From positions 1 through 64,000 of the forward strand of contig JACDHD010000003.1 of assembly GCA_013821265.1 (NCBI GenBank): 64,000 nt of DNA, read 5' to 3'. How positions within the stretch are numbered: the stretch's first letter is position 1; each line of letters starts with the position of its first letter. The stretch comes from Parachlamydiaceae bacterium. Its GTDB lineage: Bacteria; Chlamydiota; Chlamydiia; Chlamydiales; Parachlamydiaceae. Below are positions 61,742 to 64,000 of this stretch, piece after piece. A model generated the notes under the pieces. The model was not told the origin of the DNA. It ran no database searches and saw only the letters and a list, made by a program, of their open reading frames with translations. The position numbers and the translations under genes were made by a program.

Positions 61742-62943
61742 GGTGTCACCGCTGTTACAGGATTTACTAGCAATTGTTCCAAAAGCTTAGCTTTTGCGAA
61801 TCCAAGATTTTGTTCCACGCAGGTACGCACCTCAGGGCTTAAATCTTCTCTTTTTAACAAATCTAAACTTGCTTGATGGGATTCTTCATATTTGCCAATC
61901 CAATAGGCAGAAATTGAATATTCTAAAGGGATGCCAATGTCATGCATCCACTGATTGACGAATAAAACATCTTTAGAAATCGGGAGTGTGAGACCTAACT
62001 TAGCGGTCTGATACCCTTTTTCAAAGTTATTTTGGTTTCTATAATAATTTGCCAAATGATAAATGGGCTCTGCACGTGAAGGACGATAGATAAATGATTT
62101 CTTGTAACTATCTAAAACAACTTCTGGGGCCATTTTCATTTGTTCCTGCAGATATGCTACAGCCAACATTGCGTAAAAAACTTCCTGATCCCATTCACCC
62201 ATTTTGACGCGTTTTTCATAATTTTCTAAGGCTTTTGGATAATTTCCAGCATCGCGATAGCTCTGTGCCAAGTAAAAAACATAGCGACTGTTATTGGGTT
62301 CCTTTTCTAAGGCGGCCTCAAGAATGGCAGCATCTTTCTCGTATATTTTTGGGTCGCGAGAACGAACTCCATCTTTTGTATAAATGTTAACTACCTTATC
62401 TAGAGTTGCAACAGTTCTTGAGGCAGGGAGTGCGATTACTTCATGCACAACACCGACCCATTTCCAATCCTGATGGTTGTTAAGAAGTTGAACTTTTCCA
62501 AATTTTGTTCCACCTGAGGTAAGCGTAACATAGTAGTAGTCTTTATCGAGGTTTGGCAGTTTGAAATCGGGTTCATAAACAAGGTACTCATCGGCATCAA
62601 TGAAGAACACGTAGTCGGCTTTATTTTGAGCGAGCTGAAGTGCTTCATTGCGATTGTGCTCAAAATTGACCCAAGGGCGTTCGTAGAGGGTTCCTGGAAC
62701 TCCATGTTCCTTCATGAACTTTTTGATGATATTTTGAGTGCCATCGGTTGATCCGGTGTCAACGATGACCCAGGAATCAATGATGGGTAGAACAGAGGTT
62801 AAGCAACGCTCGATCACCTTGCTTTCGTCCTTCACAATCATGTTTAGGCACACGGTTTTATGTGGCACGTCGCTGACAGAGTAAAGCGAAAACGATACAA
62901 AAAGAGTCTGCATTACTAGGAGGAGCTGGATATAAGCGCGCAT
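61738..62943 (-). CDS. Exported GT2 glycosyltransferase with TPR tail
   Basis: About 401 residues from the chosen start. Signal peptide (RAYIQLLLVMQTLFVSFSLYS), then a GT2 domain (about 30-200): LNMIVKDESKVIERCL, VDTGSTDGTQNII and the metal motif FFIDADEYL. The C-terminal half consists of TPR repeats (YVFYLAQSYRDAGNYPKALE, YHLANYYRNQNNFEKGY). The frame extends to 63081, but the ATG at 62943 gives a proper signal peptide and is preceded by AGGGG. It is coupled to the GT34-methyltransferase gene by an ATGA overlap. Confidence 0.82.
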   Translation of the reverse strand: MRAYIQLLLVMQTLFVSFSLYSVSDVPHKTVCLNMIVKDESKVIERCLTSVLPIIDSWVIVDTGSTDGTQNIIKKFMKEHGVPGTLYERPWVNFEHNRNEALQLAQNKADYVFFIDADEYLVYEPDFKLPNLDKDYYYVTLTSGGTKFGKVQLLNNHQDWKWVGVVHEVIALPASRTVATLDKVVNIYTKDGVRSRDPKIYEKDAAILEAALEKEPNNSRYVFYLAQSYRDAGNYPKALENYEKRVKMGEWDQEVFYAMLAVAYLQEQMKMAPEVVLDSYKKSFIYRPSRAEPIYHLANYYRNQNNFEKGYQTAKLGLTLPISKDVLFVNQWMHDIGIPLEYSISAYWIGKYEESHQASLDLLKREDLSPEVRTCVEQNLGFAKAKLLEQLLVNPVTAVTP

Positions 62944-63254
62944 GTGAAGGCCCCTATTTTGATTGCTGCAACGCTTATAGCGAATGAGTTTCATTCTGTA
63001 AATATTTTTTGGTTTTTTGAAGAAGGGACAGAGACAAAAAGTAAGCAAAAGGCACAAAAGATGAAATGGAAACGATTGCAAAAGTCAGGTTAAAGCTTTC
63101 GAAAAAACCGCGAAGCGGTTAATAAGCCACGCGAGTGGCGACAGATGTTAGCCACAGGTGACCGAGCGAAGCGAGAGAACCCGTGGAACATGCACATAAA
63201 CCCCGGAGCCACAACGTGGCGACACGTTACTGTGTTCCTTAGCGAAGAATTTTC

Positions 63255-63375
63255 AGGATGGGCATGATCGCCTTCGGCGGCAGGATAGGCAGGATTTCTT
63301 ATCTAAACGTATTTAAAGACCTCTACATCATATCCTGCGCTCATCCTACCGCCGAAGGCGATCCTGCCTATCCTG
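63255..63375. repeat. AGGATGGGCA / GCCTATCCTG inverted repeat
   Basis: The left arm AGGATGGGCATGATCGCCTT and the right arm (63332-63375) share GATCGCCTTCGGCGGYAGGA and CAGGATAGGCAGGAT in inverted order. Ahead of it, 63105-63240 contains a further unassigned mosaic with AACCGCGAAGCGGTTAATAA and GACCGAGCGAAGCGAGAGAA words. The 468-base gap between the GT2 gene and the next gene has no coding sequence I can support. Confidence 0.85.
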
Positions 63376-63411
63376 TTACTTTTCTGTTAATATGGTTATT
63401 TCAGAAGCATT

Positions 63412-63996
63412 TTAATTGTTTAAGACAAAGGTGCTGAGATCTAACTCTCTTCGTATGTGTCTAATCCGATAATGATGAGGATCGCCTTCTTCTCCCTGAA
63501 TATCTCTATACCGATTAATAAGATTTTTTACGGAATTGAGGAAGCTGTCTGTCGAAATCTTGTGAATTCGATTTTCTAATGTTATAACATCAGTCGCGAG
63601 CTGTATCGCTTTGTCATATCTTTCCAATTGCTTTTTCAGATACAAGTAATTCTCACTTCTCTGAAGCCTAAAACGACCATATATTAGCATGATTTTTCTG
63701 CTATAACGTAGGAAAGTAAGAAATGCAATAACTAGAGCAGGCACTATAAGATTCGACAATATAATTGCCCATATTGCTGTAACACAAAAAATAAGATATT
63801 CACTTGTTGACGGTCTCGCACCAATCCCAAAACCGATCGCAAAGCCTCTTCGATAGCGATACTCAGTCAACCACTCCGTGGTGCGATGAATTAATATATT
63901 ATCACCCAGCTTGCAGTTATTTTTTACAAGTGACTTGATTGCTGGAAAACATTTTTCAGCTGCTTTCAATACTTTCAACTCATGCCTTTTGATCAT
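63412..63996 (-). CDS. Membrane protein of unknown function near the window edge
   Basis: A 194-residue protein: a polar N-terminus, a hydrophobic region with two likely helices (about 67-105, LIFCVTAIWAIILSNLIVPALVIAFLTF taken in parts), then a charged helical C-terminus (RLQRSENYLYLKKQLERYDK). The ATG at 63996 is 4 bases from the window edge, so a longer protein starting outside cannot be excluded. No family is recognised. Possible host-membrane protein, but without further evidence. Confidence 0.6.
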   Translation of the reverse strand: MIKRHELKVLKAAEKCFPAIKSLVKNNCKLGDNILIHRTTEWLTEYRYRRGFAIGFGIGARPSTSEYLIFCVTAIWAIILSNLIVPALVIAFLTFLRYSRKIMLIYGRFRLQRSENYLYLKKQLERYDKAIQLATDVITLENRIHKISTDSFLNSVKNLINRYRDIQGEEGDPHHYRIRHIRRELDLSTFVLNN

Positions 63997-64000
63997 GTCG

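Overview
The window looks like a chromosomal segment of an environmental chlamydia (phylum Chlamydiota, most likely order Parachlamydiales). The signs are a GTP-type PEP carboxykinase directly behind mreB, a 630-residue signal peptidase I next to a eukaryote-like isoleucyl-tRNA synthetase, a 717-residue GreA, a fused AroDE in a compact aro cluster, sucA-sucB-lpd, and several candidate secreted or inclusion-type proteins. Family and species cannot be fixed from the sequence alone. No phage genes, rRNA, transposase or CRISPR array were seen.

Layout. 0.3-4.5 kb: mreB, pckG and a LysM protein in one operon. 4.8-8.3 kb: Sel1-repeat protein, TPR protein with an unknown partner, and parB, all on the minus strand. 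8.4-9.5 kb: tRNA-Leu(GAG), a DUF155 protein and yidD. 9.7-15 kb: DegT-type sugar aminotransferase, two exported unknowns, lepB. 15.7-21 kb: ileS, rsmB, pgeF. 21.3-26.3 kb: doxX with an 851-residue protein carrying an internal duplication, a kinase-like membrane protein, comF. 26.8-30.8 kb: a five-gene minus-strand operon made of two Cys-rich Sec-exported precursor proteins, a DUF692 (MNIO) enzyme, a DUF2063 partner and a CorA transporter. This resembles the bufferin class of metal-linked ribosomal peptides and is the strongest candidate for an undescribed system here. 31.2-34.2 kb: an 800-residue MORN-type protein and rsmD. 34.5-37.7 kb: E1-alpha, E1-beta and E2 of a branched-chain-type 2-oxoacid dehydrogenase. 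37.8-40.6 kb: Ala-rich Inc-like protein, ferredoxin and an A-type Fe-S protein. 41-46.4 kb: lpd, sucB, sucA. 46.6-53.6 kb: outer-membrane-type protein, small unknowns, tadA, aroDE, aroA, aroK, aroC. 54.2-57.7 kb: YacP-type NYN protein, rdgB, greA. 57.7-62.9 kb: three glycosyltransferases that all begin with signal peptides, plus a GxxExxY cassette. 63.4-64 kb: a membrane protein of unknown function.

The non-coding DNA is unusually structured. All eight gaps between convergent genes contain inverted-repeat elements. Several families recur: one built on TACCACAGAGACACAGAG, one on GTCCCGG palindromes, one on GGTGGCTTGCC, one on CGTGCCCGTGCCCG, and short GGGG/CCCC hairpins at stop codons. One 141-bp element has perfect 19-bp terminal inverted repeats and an 8-bp target duplication and sits inside another element, which is direct evidence of transposition. 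No transposase gene is present, so these are best read as non-autonomous (MITE-like) elements that may also serve as bidirectional terminators.
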